A stretch of DNA of 64,000 nt from DASUPK01 sp963763955 (GTDB lineage Bacteria; Actinomycetota; Thermoleophilia; Solirubrobacterales; 70-9). The position numbers were made by a program, and so were the translations under genes. Under the pieces are notes generated by a model. It worked only from the letters and a program-made list of their open reading frames with translations. It had not been told where the DNA came from and made no database searches. The stretch covers positions 124,001 to 188,000 of the forward strand of contig CAVXQP010000030.1 of assembly GCA_963763955.1 (NCBI GenBank). The letters are read 5' to 3'. Below are positions 1-8,204 of this stretch, in pieces. Each line of letters opens with the position of its first letter. Positions within the stretch are counted from its first letter, which is position 1.

Positions 1-2
1 CG

Positions 3-62
3 TCGCTGCACACCCGGGCCTTCACGTTCCGGGACTTCATCGAGGGGAATATCGCGCCCTAG
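3..62 (+). CDS. C-terminal tail of a probable trypsin-like serine protease (partial)
   Basis: Only the last 19 codons lie in the window, ending at TAG 60-62. The residues LHTRAFTFRDFIEGNIAP resemble the conserved end of trypsin-family (S1) proteases, where a G-V-Y-T-R motif is followed by a terminal helix. The catalytic triad would lie outside the window, so the assignment rests on this short tail alone. It could be another protein by chance. Confidence 0.35.
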   Translation, partial: SLHTRAFTFRDFIEGNIAP

Positions 63-63
63 G

Positions 64-160
64 ACGGCTTCGCCATCAGATCGCCGCCACAAGCGGCCGG
101 CCCGCACAACCGCTCGGGGCTTCGCCCCTCGCTCAAAATGGGCCGGCCTGGTGGCGGCTT
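64..160. repeat. Long cruciform intergenic element, copy A
   Basis: The whole gap before tatD is a nested inverted repeat. Outer arms GCCGCCAC (83-90) and GTGGCGGC (151-158) pair perfectly. Inner arms at 95-103 and 140-148 (GGCCGGCCC with GGGCCGGCC) also pair, and a GGGGC/GCCCC hairpin sits near the apex (116-128). The 18-base stretch 66-83 recurs exactly at 47161-47178, where a second copy has changed outer arms that still pair. The function is unknown; it could be a transcribed structure, a terminator or a dispersed repeat. Confidence 0.6.
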
Positions 161-171
161 AGACTCGCCCG

Positions 172-942
172 ATGGTCGATACCCACGCGCACCTCGGGCT
201 CTGCGAACCGGCCGATGGGGAGCTGATCGCCTCGGCCCGGGAAGCCGGTGTCAGCCGGATCCTGACCGTCGGTCTGGGGGAGGACTCGAACCCAGTGGCG
301 GTGGGGTCGGCGCAGGCGAACGAGGGAGTGTTTGCCTCGGTCGGACGCCACCCCAACAGCGCGGACGGCTTCGACCCGGCGGCGGCGGAGGCGATCGAGG
401 CGCTCTGCGCAATGCCGGAGGTCGTGGCGGTGGGCGAGACCGGACTCGACTTCTATCGCGACCGGTCCGAGCCGGATGAGCAGCGGCGCGCCTTCTCCGC
501 TCAGATCGCGATCGCGGCTCGGACCGGCAAAGCGCTCGTCATCCACCTCCGCGACGCGGATGGGTCGGAGGACGCGGTCTCGGAGGCCTTCGAGACCCTC
601 GACCGCGACGGCGACGGCGTCACTGTCGTCCTCCACTGCTTCTCGGCCGGCGCGCCCTGGGCGGAGCGAGCGGCCGAGCGCGGCTGGTACTGCTCGTTCG
701 CGGGAAACCTGACCTATCCGCGGGCCGAGGCGATCCGCGAGGCGGCCGCGGTCGTCCCGGACGAGCGGCTGCTGGTCGAGACCGATTCGCCCTTCCTCGC
801 GCCCCAGCCGGTGCGCGGAAAGCCGAATCAGCCCGCGAACGTGGTCGCTACCGCTGAGCGGCTCGCCGAGGTCCGCGGCGTCCCGTACGGTGCGCTCGAA
901 CGCACCGTGGAGGCGAACGCCGCGAGAGTCTTCGGGTGGTGA
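172..942 (+). CDS. tatD: TatD-family metal-dependent deoxyribonuclease
   Basis: A 256-residue TIM-barrel hydrolase of the amidohydrolase-like superfamily, expected to act as a metal-dependent DNA exonuclease in the cytoplasm. The metal ligands are in the expected order: H5 and H7 in the N-terminal DTHAHL, E89 in GETGLDF, H125 in IHLRDA, H155 in HCFSAG and D205 in ETDSPFLAP. The length is normal for TatD. The ATG opens directly on the metal motif, which fixes the start. Its stop overlaps the rsmA start, and tatD-rsmA-ispE is the standard actinobacterial order. Confidence 0.95.
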   Translation: MVDTHAHLGLCEPADGELIASAREAGVSRILTVGLGEDSNPVAVGSAQANEGVFASVGRHPNSADGFDPAAAEAIEALCAMPEVVAVGETGLDFYRDRSEPDEQRRAFSAQIAIAARTGKALVIHLRDADGSEDAVSEAFETLDRDGDGVTVVLHCFSAGAPWAERAAERGWYCSFAGNLTYPRAEAIREAAAVVPDERLLVETDSPFLAPQPVRGKPNQPANVVATAERLAEVRGVPYGALERTVEANAARVFGW

Positions 943-1748
943 GCGGCCGCGCCAGTCGGCCGGAGCGGTCCCCGCGCCGGCTCGGCCAGAACTTCCTCGC
1001 CGACCCCAATCTGCTGGAGGTGATCGCCCGCGAGGCGGCGCTCTCGCCCTCCGACGTCGTGCTCGAGGTGGGTGGCGGAGGCGGGGCCCTGACCGAGCGC
1101 CTCGCGCCCGAGGTGAGCCGCGTGCACGTGATCGAGATCGACAAGCGCCTCCGCAGACAGCTCGAGGCTCTCGCGGATCAGGAGGGCGACGTCGAGGTGA
1201 CCTGGGGCGATGCGATGCGCCTGGACCTGGAGCGCCTGACGCCGCCACCGAACAAGATGGTCTCCAACCTGCCTTATTCGATCGCAACCCCGCTCCTGAT
1301 CCGGACGATCGCGGAACTGCCGAGCCTCGAGACCTGGGTGGTGATGGTGCAGCGCGAGATCGCCGACCGGTTGCGCGCGCGGCCCGGCACGAAGGCATAC
1401 GGCTCACCCAGCGTCCTCGTCCAGCTGGCCTGCGAAGTGGAGATGCTCCGCACGGTGAATCCGGCTGTGTTCGTACCGCGGCCCCGGGTCGCCTCCGCGC
1501 TCATCCGTCTCACCAGAAAGGGGCCAGCCGCGTCGGAGGACGAGTCGGCCGTGGTCAGGCTCGGTTTCGCGCACCGACGTAAGTCGCTTGCGCGGTCGCT
1601 GGAGCTGAAGCGCGCCGGGAGCCTGGAGCCGGCTCGGATTGCGCTGGAGGAGATGGGTAAGCCCGTCGACGCGCGCGCCGAGGCGCTGAGCCCCTCGGAG
1701 TTCACGCGCTTCGCCGATCTGCTGGGGAGAAAGCGGGGGAAGCCATGA
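936..1748 (+). CDS. rsmA: 16S rRNA adenine(1518)/adenine(1519) dimethyltransferase
   Basis: Dimethylates two adjacent adenines in the loop of helix 45 of 16S rRNA during 30S maturation. The 270-residue protein has the RRLGQNFL entry motif (14-21), the SAM-binding glycine motif EVGGGGGALT (44-53) and the catalytic NLPY (111-114). The glycine motif is EVGGGGG rather than the common E-I-G-P-G-x-G. The GTG start at 936 overlaps the tatD stop, and the stop overlaps the ispE ATG by four bases, which implies translational coupling through the three genes. Confidence 0.96.
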   Translation: MVSGRASRPERSPRRLGQNFLADPNLLEVIAREAALSPSDVVLEVGGGGGALTERLAPEVSRVHVIEIDKRLRRQLEALADQEGDVEVTWGDAMRLDLERLTPPPNKMVSNLPYSIATPLLIRTIAELPSLETWVVMVQREIADRLRARPGTKAYGSPSVLVQLACEVEMLRTVNPAVFVPRPRVASALIRLTRKGPAASEDESAVVRLGFAHRRKSLARSLELKRAGSLEPARIALEEMGKPVDARAEALSPSEFTRFADLLGRKRGKP

Positions 1749-2599
1749 GCGTCACCGAGCTGCCTGGCGCGATGCTCGCTCCGGCCAAGCTCAACCTCTG
1801 CCTCTACGTGGGGCCGAAGCGGGACGACGGACTGCATGAGATCCGCTCGCTGTTCGAGCCACTCGAGCTTGCCGACGAGCTGAAGCTGACCGAGGCGCCG
1901 GAGGATGAGGTCGTCATTGAGGGCGTCGAAGTCCCGGACCTGACCGCGAAGGCGCTCGCCGCCCTGCGGGAGCACGGCTGGGACGGGCCGCCTCTGCGGA
2001 TCGAGGTCACCAAGCGGGTGCCGGTGGCGGCGGGTCTGGGCGGCGGGAGCGCCGATGCCGCCGCGGTCCTGCGCCTCGCCCGCGGCCGGGTGGAGGGGCT
2101 GCGGGCCATCGCCGCCGGGATCGGCGCGGATGTCCCCTCCCAGCTCCAGCCGCGCGCCTGCCTGGTGGCGGGGGCGGGGGAGGTGATCGAGCCCGTGCCG
2201 CCTCCGGGCGAGCACGGCATCGTCCTGATCCCGCAGGCCGAGGGCCTGGCGACGGCGGAGGTGTACGCCGAGGCCGACCGACTCGGCACCCCGCGGGGCG
2301 AGTCCGAGCTCGAGGCGATCCGCCGCCGCCTGCGCGACGCGGTGGATGAGGGGAAATCGCCGATCGCCTATCGGGAGCACCTGGTCAACGACCTGCAGCC
2401 CGCGGCGATCTCGCTGAGGCCGGAGATCGAGGATGCGCTGGCGGCCCTGGCCGAGACCGGCGCCGCGCACGCGATGGTGACCGGGTCTGGACCGACGGCC
2501 TTCGGCCTCTATCCGACTGCCGACGAGGCGCTCGCCGCCGCGAAGGGCCTGCGCGAGCGATTCCCCGAGGCGATGGCGACCGCCCCGCTCGTCTCGTGA
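1745..2599 (+). CDS. ispE: 4-diphosphocytidyl-2-C-methyl-D-erythritol kinase
   Basis: GHMP-family kinase that phosphorylates the 2-hydroxyl of CDP-methylerythritol in the MEP route to isoprenoid precursors. The 284 residues show the N-terminal AKLNL substrate motif (14-18), the ATP-binding glycine loop PVAAGLGGGSADAA (93-106) and the C-terminal TGSGPTAF motif. The length is typical. The ATG shares four bases with the rsmA stop, and the next gene starts inside the ispE stop region. Confidence 0.95.
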   Translation: MSVTELPGAMLAPAKLNLCLYVGPKRDDGLHEIRSLFEPLELADELKLTEAPEDEVVIEGVEVPDLTAKALAALREHGWDGPPLRIEVTKRVPVAAGLGGGSADAAAVLRLARGRVEGLRAIAAGIGADVPSQLQPRACLVAGAGEVIEPVPPPGEHGIVLIPQAEGLATAEVYAEADRLGTPRGESELEAIRRRLRDAVDEGKSPIAYREHLVNDLQPAAISLRPEIEDALAALAETGAAHAMVTGSGPTAFGLYPTADEALAAAKGLRERFPEAMATAPLVS

Positions 2600-4119
2600 A
2601 AGACCGGCGAATCAACTGGAAGTGGGTCCGGCGGGGCCTGCTGATTGCCCTGATCATCGCCTTCTTCGCCTTCCGCGGCGACCTTCCGCACATCAACCTC
2701 GAGAAGGCGATCCAGGACCTTTCCAAGGGGCTCGGCGCGTGGACCTACCTGCTGGTGGGTGCCCTGGCTTTTCTGGAAACGGGCGCCTTCGTCGGCCTGA
2801 TCGCGCCCGGCGAGTTCACGGTGATCCTCGGAGGCGCGGTTGCCGGTCAGGGCCAGATCTCATTGCCGGTGATTCTGGCGATCACCTGGCTCTGCGCCTT
2901 CGCCGGGGACACGGTCAGCTTCCTGCTCGGGGCGAAGCTGGGCCGGGGGTTCCTGGTCAGGCACGGCAAGCGCTTCCGGATCACGGGTGAGCGGTTGAAG
3001 ATGGTCGAGGGCTACTTCTCCCGATACGGCGGCCGGACGATCCTGATCGGGCGCTTCATCGGCCTGGTCCGGGCGCTCGCGCCGTTCATCGCCGGCAGCA
3101 GCAAGTTGCCCTACCGGAACTTCGCTCCGTTCAGCATCCTCGGCACTGGGCTTTGGTCAACGGGCTTGATCCTGCTCGGCTACTTCTTCTCGCAGAGCCT
3201 CAGCAAGGTGACGAAGGTCGTCGGTCAAGGCCTGCTCGTCTTCGCGATCGTGGTTGGGGTTGGGGTGGGCCTGTATCTGGCGTTCCGGTTCTTGCGCGAG
3301 CCGGATAACCGCGGGAAGCTGGCGGCCGAGATGGAGAAGCGGCGGGTGCTGCGGCCACTGGTCGCGTTTGGGCGCAGGCTGCGTCCTCAGTTCGAGTTCC
3401 TCGGGCGACGCATAACACCCGGAGGGCTTGGGCTCGAGCTGACGAGCCTGCTGGCGGTGCTGTCCGTTGGCCTGTTCGTCCTGATCGCCTACTGGTCGGT
3501 GATCGGAGGGGACCCCTCGCCGACGGGCATGGACCGGACCGCCTACGACATGGCCAAGGACCTGCAGACGAGCTGGCTGGTGGCCGGCGCGAAGGCGGTC
3601 ACCACGCTGGGTTCGGGCTGGGTGGTCTACCCCCTGGGCGTCCTGGTGGCGATCGTCCTGGCGGCCCGGCGATATTGGATGGAGTTCTGGGCACTGGTCA
3701 TAGGCCTGGCGTTGATCGCCTTCTTCGTCCCCGAGATCAAGACCTGGACCGACCGCCCGCGCCCACCGGACCACCTCATCTCGGTGCACGGCTTCGCTTT
3801 CCCGAGCGGTCACGCCGCCCAGTCGACGCTCTATACCTGGCTGGCGATCACCCTGGCCCTCAGGGTTGTTCCCGACATCAAGCGGCGAAGCGCCGTGATC
3901 GCCGCCGGCATCCTGCTCACCGCCCTGATCGGCCTCACCCGCGTCTACCTGCGTGTCCATTGGCTCAGCGACGTGACCTCGGGATGGGCGCTCGGCGTTT
4001 CCTGCTTCTCCGCCGTCGCGATCGTGGTGCTGGTGATCGCCTACATCCGCGACAATTCCCGGCGTCATGAACGGGCCCCTAAGCTCGATCCTGGCGCCCG
4101 TGCTGGCGCTGGGCACTGA
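2596..4119 (+). CDS. DedA-family membrane protein fused to a PAP2 phosphatase domain
   Basis: A 507-residue polytopic protein. The first ~230 residues are a DedA (SNARE-associated/VTT) domain: E61 in ETGAFVGLIAPGE and the conserved arginine loop of FIGLVRALAPF (154-164). Residues ~280-485 are a type-2 phosphatidate phosphatase with a complete motif: K382-x6-R389-P390, PSGH (403-406) and R449-x5-H455-x3-D459. DedA proteins have been linked to lipid-carrier recycling and envelope homeostasis, so a DedA-PAP2 fusion could flip and dephosphorylate an undecaprenyl or phospholipid substrate (inference). The GTG start overlaps the ispE stop. Confidence 0.92.
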   Translation: MKDRRINWKWVRRGLLIALIIAFFAFRGDLPHINLEKAIQDLSKGLGAWTYLLVGALAFLETGAFVGLIAPGEFTVILGGAVAGQGQISLPVILAITWLCAFAGDTVSFLLGAKLGRGFLVRHGKRFRITGERLKMVEGYFSRYGGRTILIGRFIGLVRALAPFIAGSSKLPYRNFAPFSILGTGLWSTGLILLGYFFSQSLSKVTKVVGQGLLVFAIVVGVGVGLYLAFRFLREPDNRGKLAAEMEKRRVLRPLVAFGRRLRPQFEFLGRRITPGGLGLELTSLLAVLSVGLFVLIAYWSVIGGDPSPTGMDRTAYDMAKDLQTSWLVAGAKAVTTLGSGWVVYPLGVLVAIVLAARRYWMEFWALVIGLALIAFFVPEIKTWTDRPRPPDHLISVHGFAFPSGHAAQSTLYTWLAITLALRVVPDIKRRSAVIAAGILLTALIGLTRVYLRVHWLSDVTSGWALGVSCFSAVAIVVLVIAYIRDNSRRHERAPKLDPGARAGAGH

Positions 4120-4330
4120 GTACTACCTCTTCGCGGCCGCGGGGGTTCTTTCCCTGGGCGCCTTCGTCGGCCTGATCCTGGCGCCTGCGCTGGGCTCCTA
4201 CGGCCGCGCCTGGGAGAAGCTCGTCGCGGGCTTCCTGTCGCTGTTCGTGCTCGCGGCACTCGTGTTGATCGGGCTGGCGCTGGGGGTGGTCATCTTCCTC
4301 AATTGGGACCGGATCTCGACCTGGATATGA
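4067..4330 (+). CDS. Small two-helix membrane protein, unknown function
   Basis: The 87-residue product has two strong hydrophobic segments (about 18-42 and 53-78) and ends in NWDRISTWI. Its first 53 bases overlap the end of the DedA-PAP2 gene in another frame. A GTG at 4100 would shorten the overlap and is an alternative start. The stop overlaps the next ATG by four bases, so it is probably translated as part of the same operon. I do not recognise the family. Confidence 0.6.
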   Translation: MNGPLSSILAPVLALGTEYYLFAAAGVLSLGAFVGLILAPALGSYGRAWEKLVAGFLSLFVLAALVLIGLALGVVIFLNWDRISTWI

Positions 4331-5580
4331 GCCCGAAGGAGACCAGCTCTAGACGGGTCGAGCGCCACGCCGACCCTGGCAGCCTCGAGGAGCTCTCTGC
4401 GGCCATCGAGGCCGGCGCCGGGATGCCCGCTGTCGCGCGCGCCGCCGGGCGTGCCCTCGGAGCGAGCGTGGCCCTGATCGACAGGGCGAGCAACGTGCTC
4501 GCCGTCGCCGCCGCTTCTCCTGATGAGGAGAGGAAGCTGCTCGCCGGAGGCGCCGGGGTGGAGACGGTCGAGCTGCGGGTTGCCGACACCTCAGTCGGGG
4601 AGCTCCGCTGGCGGCCGCGCGAGGAGGATGAGCCCGATGCCGCGCTGCTGCGGATGGTGTCGACGCTGGTCGGGCTGGAGCTGGAGCGATCGCGTTCGCC
4701 CGAGTGGGCGACCGAGGAGGCGGCCGGCGACTTCGTGCGCGCGCTGCTCGACCGGAAGATCACGGACCGGGGTGACATCGAGGCGCGTGCTGGGGAGCTG
4801 GGCACCGACCTGGCTGAGGGCGCGGGTGTTCTGATCGCCCGCGCGGTGCCGCACGTCGCGCAGACTGGAGAGTGGCGCTCGCGCGTCCTGGGGATTGCGC
4901 TGCGGGCCGTCCGGGCGATCAGTCCCGGAGCGCTCGCCGCCGAGGGGAACCCCGAGGGTGAGGGCGCCGAGGTCGTTGCGGTGGTGCCGGCCGACTCCGA
5001 GGAGCGGCTTGAGCGCGCGGCGGACGCTCTCGCCAATGAGCTCGAGGCGGGCCTGACCGGATTTTCGATCGGGGTCTCGCGCAGCCGGGTCGCTCTGGAT
5101 TCCGTCGACCTCTACCGCGCCGGCCAGGAGGCGCTGCTGGCGGCGAACGTGGGGGAGGCCGAGGGGGCGCGGGTGCTCGCCTTCGAGGACACCGGCGCCT
5201 ACCGGCTGCTCCTGCCGGCGATGAGCGAGGACCCCGCGGAGCTCGAGCGCTTTTACTCCGAGACGGTCGAGCCGCTGGTCGCCTACGACGACCAGTACGA
5301 GACCGAGCTCGTGGCGACGGTCGAGACCTATCTCGACAACGACGGGAACGTGGCCGCGACGGCCCAGCAGCTCTTCACTCACCGCCACACGATTCGCTAC
5401 CGGCTGGAGCGGGCCCGCGAGCTCTGCGGGCACGACGTCACCTCGACCGAGGGCCGCGAGAAGCTCGGCCTCGGGCTGAAGGCGATGCGGGTGCTCGGCA
5501 TCGCCTCGCCGGTCGGGCCGGCGCGCGAGCCGGGCACCGAGGCGGGGCAGGTCCCACCGCCCGAGCCGGACCCCGAGTAG
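4327..5580 (+). CDS. PucR/CdaR-family transcriptional regulator
   Basis: A 417-residue regulator ending in the characteristic PucR C-terminal helix-turn-helix: NDGNVAATAQQLFTHRHTIR, followed by YRLERARELCG. The region before it resembles the weak GGDEF-like/GAF-like sensory part found in this family. The ATG at 4327 overlaps the preceding TGA as ATGA; an upstream TTG at 4303 is possible but less likely. PucR-type proteins sense small metabolites and activate catabolic or carbohydrate genes. Its 3' end meets the GH15 gene tail to tail, so that gene is not obviously its target. Confidence 0.85.
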   Translation: MSPKETSSRRVERHADPGSLEELSAAIEAGAGMPAVARAAGRALGASVALIDRASNVLAVAAASPDEERKLLAGGAGVETVELRVADTSVGELRWRPREEDEPDAALLRMVSTLVGLELERSRSPEWATEEAAGDFVRALLDRKITDRGDIEARAGELGTDLAEGAGVLIARAVPHVAQTGEWRSRVLGIALRAVRAISPGALAAEGNPEGEGAEVVAVVPADSEERLERAADALANELEAGLTGFSIGVSRSRVALDSVDLYRAGQEALLAANVGEAEGARVLAFEDTGAYRLLLPAMSEDPAELERFYSETVEPLVAYDDQYETELVATVETYLDNDGNVAATAQQLFTHRHTIRYRLERARELCGHDVTSTEGREKLGLGLKAMRVLGIASPVGPAREPGTEAGQVPPPEPDPE

Positions 5581-5592
5581 ACGAAGCCGAAC

Positions 5593-7512
5593 CTAGCTTC
5601 CGGTCTGGTGCGAGATCATCTCGCTGAGCACGGCACTGCGCTCACGGTCGCCCGTCGCCCGGTCGTCGCTGATCACGTGGCTGACGGCGTTGATCAGCGC
5701 CAGGTGGGTGAACGCCTGAGGGAAGTTGCCCCAGTGGCGCCCGGTCCTGGCGTCGAGCTCCTCGGCGTACAGCCCGAGCGGGCTGGCGCCCAGCAGCAGC
5801 CTCTCGCACATGTCGCGGGCGGCCTTCCGCTCGCCGATCTCCGACAGCGCGGAGGCGAGCCAGAAGGAGCAGATCAGGAATGACGCCTCCTCTCCCTTCA
5901 GTCCGTCATCGGTCTGATCTACGCGGTAGCGCATGACCAGCCCGTTTTCGGTGAGCTCCTCGTCGATCGCCTTGACCGTGTTGACGACCCGCTCGTCGTC
6001 CGGGGGGAGGAACCGCACCAGCGGAATCAGGAGGGTCGAAGCGTCGAGCGCGTCGGTGCCATAGTGCTGGCGGAAGACTCCGCGGTCGGAGACCCCGTTC
6101 TCGAGGATGTCGCTTCGGATCTCATCGGCGACCTTCGTCCACCGTCCCAGGCGATCCTCGTCCCCGATGCGGTCCGCGAGGCGACTGCCCCTGTCGACGG
6201 CGACCCAGCACATGAGCTTGGAGGAGACGTAGTGCTGGGGCTCGCCGCGCCCCTCCCAGATGCCCTGATCGGGCTCCGGCCAGGCCGTGATTGCGTCCTC
6301 GACCTGACGGCAGAGCGACTCCCAGAGCTCGTGGGGCAGATGGTCCTGGACCTTGGCGTGGATGTAGACCGAGTCGAGCAGCGCTCCGTAGACGTCGTTC
6401 TGGCGCTGGCGGTACGCGGCGTTTCCGATCCGGACGGGCTTCGCGCCCTCGTATCCGCTCAGGTGATCCAGGGTCGTCTCGGTCAGATCCTGCTCGCCGC
6501 GAATGCCATACATGATCTGCATCCCGGTCTTGTCCTCGCTGCGGTCCTCCTGATAGATGTCCGCCAGCCAGCCCATGAAGTCCGTGGCCTCGTAGTCGAG
6601 CCCCAGCGTGTGGAGGGCCCAGAGCGTGAAGGTGGCGTCGCGGATCCAGGTGAAGCGGTAGTCCCAGTTGCGCTCGCCGCCGGGGGTCTCCGGCAGGGAG
6701 GTGGTGAGCGCCGCGATCAGGGCGCCGGTCGGCGCGTAGGTGAGGCCCTTGAGGACCAGGGCCGAGCGCTGCAGGGGCGCGCGCCAGGGGTGGTCCGGGA
6801 AGCTGCCGCCCTCCAGCCAGCGCCGCCAGAAGTCGACCGTTCGGTCAATGCGCCTCGTGCACTCCTCCGCGCTCGTCGGCGGCTGCGGTGAGGGGCCCCA
6901 GCTGAGCGCGCCGAACCGGATCTCGCCGGCCTTCATCCGGTGGCGGGCGCGGGCGTCGGACCCGTCCACGCCGAGAGGCAGGTCGCCGGTCAGGATCAGC
7001 TGGATGTCATCGTGGCTCATCTCCGCGTCTGTGCCGCCGTCGCCCCGCCGCCGCCACTCCAGCCTTGTCGCCCCGTAGTCGAAGGCCGGCTGGCAGATCA
7101 TCTCGACGTCGACCTCGCCCTGGAGGCATTCGACCGTGCGGATCAGGACGTGCTCGGCCTCGTCGTCCGGCGGGGGACGGCGGTGCGGCTCGAAGTCGTT
7201 GTCCGGCCGCCAGTCGCCGAGGGTGAGGGCGTCGCGGACCATGATCCATCCCGAGCCCGTCATCCAGGTCGTCTCCAGGACGTTGGTCCCCGGCTCGTAG
7301 CGGCGGCTGACTGGGGCCACGAGGCCGGGAGGACCGATCCGCCAGAAGCCGGCGCTCCGGTCGAGGATCGAGCCGAAGACGCTCTCCGAGTCGAAGCGGG
7401 GCAGGCAGAGCCACTCGACCGAGCCCTCCGGTGAGACCAGGGCGCCGGTGTGGCAATCCGAGAGGAATCCGTACGAGGAGATGCGCGGAAAGCGCGACTG
7501 GACCGAGGGCAT
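5593..7512 (-). CDS. Glycoside hydrolase family 15 protein (glucoamylase/trehalase-type)
   Basis: The 639-residue protein has the usual two-part GH15 layout: an N-terminal beta-sandwich (starting ISSYGFLSDCHTGALVSPEG) and an (alpha/alpha)6 barrel. Diagnostic blocks are GGERNWDYRFTWIRDATF, the GEEASFLICSFWL block expected to hold a catalytic glutamate, and GRHWGNFPQAFTHLALINA near the end. No signal peptide is seen, so it should be cytoplasmic. Actinobacterial members of this size include trehalases and glucan glucohydrolases; substrate cannot be settled by reading. A GH15 gene beside an SRPBCC gene of the same strand may form a two-gene unit. Confidence 0.94.
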   Translation of the reverse strand: MPSVQSRFPRISSYGFLSDCHTGALVSPEGSVEWLCLPRFDSESVFGSILDRSAGFWRIGPPGLVAPVSRRYEPGTNVLETTWMTGSGWIMVRDALTLGDWRPDNDFEPHRRPPPDDEAEHVLIRTVECLQGEVDVEMICQPAFDYGATRLEWRRRGDGGTDAEMSHDDIQLILTGDLPLGVDGSDARARHRMKAGEIRFGALSWGPSPQPPTSAEECTRRIDRTVDFWRRWLEGGSFPDHPWRAPLQRSALVLKGLTYAPTGALIAALTTSLPETPGGERNWDYRFTWIRDATFTLWALHTLGLDYEATDFMGWLADIYQEDRSEDKTGMQIMYGIRGEQDLTETTLDHLSGYEGAKPVRIGNAAYRQRQNDVYGALLDSVYIHAKVQDHLPHELWESLCRQVEDAITAWPEPDQGIWEGRGEPQHYVSSKLMCWVAVDRGSRLADRIGDEDRLGRWTKVADEIRSDILENGVSDRGVFRQHYGTDALDASTLLIPLVRFLPPDDERVVNTVKAIDEELTENGLVMRYRVDQTDDGLKGEEASFLICSFWLASALSEIGERKAARDMCERLLLGASPLGLYAEELDARTGRHWGNFPQAFTHLALINAVSHVISDDRATGDRERSAVLSEMISHQTGS

Positions 7513-7550
7513 GCGCCGGGGAGACTATTTGGCGACGCTGACTCCCCTTG

Positions 7551-8015
7551 CTATGCGGAGTGAGATCGCGCGTAGGGCTGCAGCCCCTCCTTCGCGCGTG
7601 CCGCGGACCAGTTGTGGTTCCAGCGGAAGATCGGCCGCATGATCGGAGTGAGATAGCGGAGGAGCGGCCGATCGGCATGCACGATCCAGTCGAAACGGAC
7701 ATGGACCCGGCCGCTGCCGTTCGGGCCGAGGGTCCACTTGCCGGTGCCGGTCAGGTCTCCGACCACCTCGACCTGGAAATGGCTGGGTGGGTCGTATCTG
7801 ACGATCTTCGAGGTGGTCCTGAGCGTGTACGGCAGCTTCCCCTTGAAGTGCTGACTGGTGGTCACTCCCTCGGCGGGGTCCTCATTCCCCTCGACCTCGA
7901 TGTAGACCGGCTTCCACCAGTCCGGATAGGTACGGGCATCGGCGAGCGCGTTGAAGACCGCGTCCTGCGGCGCGTCGACGTCCCACTCGTCCAGGAACAC
8001 GTACTCCTTGGCCAT
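7551..8015 (-). CDS. SRPBCC (START-like) family protein
   Basis: A 154-residue protein beginning MAKEYVFLDEWDVDAPQDAV, the typical first strand of the polyketide cyclase/SRPBCC fold, with the DARTYPDWW block that follows in these proteins. The fold makes a deep cavity for a hydrophobic ligand; the ligand is unknown. It lies upstream of the GH15 gene on the same strand, about 38 bases away, and may be cotranscribed with it. Confidence 0.85.
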   Translation of the reverse strand: MAKEYVFLDEWDVDAPQDAVFNALADARTYPDWWKPVYIEVEGNEDPAEGVTTSQHFKGKLPYTLRTTSKIVRYDPPSHFQVEVVGDLTGTGKWTLGPNGSGRVHVRFDWIVHADRPLLRYLTPIMRPIFRWNHNWSAARAKEGLQPYARSHSA

Positions 8016-8086
8016 CTCTCCTCCAGGGTCGGTGCCTGCCCCATATTCGCTCCGGACCCTCTCATGGATCAGCTGGGGGACCGAGA

Positions 8087-8158
8087 CTCCGGGGGGAGGA
8101 TTTGAACCTCCTCCTGATCATCCAAAGTGACCCGGGCTACCGATTACCCCACCCCGGA
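8087..8158 (-). tRNA. tRNA-Gln (anticodon UUG)
   Basis: A full cloverleaf can be drawn on the minus strand. The acceptor pairs TCCGGGG (8158-8152) with CCCCGGA and has discriminator G. The D-arm contains GGGTAATCGGTAGCCC, the anticodon stem pairs GGTCA with TGATC around loop CTTTGGA (anticodon TTG), and the T-arm is GGAGG-TTCAAAT-CCTCC. CCA is not encoded. The HNH endonuclease gene begins about 46 bases beyond its 5' end on the opposite strand. Confidence 0.95.
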
Positions 8159-8188
8159 ATGGGCCCCAGTTTACGTCTGGGCGCCACA

Positions 8189-8202
8189 CGAACATATGTT
8201 CG
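8189..8202. promoter_or_regulatory. Perfect LexA-type SOS box
   Basis: CGAACATATGTTCG is a perfect 14-base palindrome that fits the Gram-positive/actinobacterial LexA operator CGAAC-N4-GTTCG. It ends two bases before the ATG at 8205 of the HNH gene and lies between that gene and the divergent tRNA-Gln. Its position would let LexA block transcription of the endonuclease. Binding is inferred from the motif only. Confidence 0.65.
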
Positions 8203-8204
8203 CA

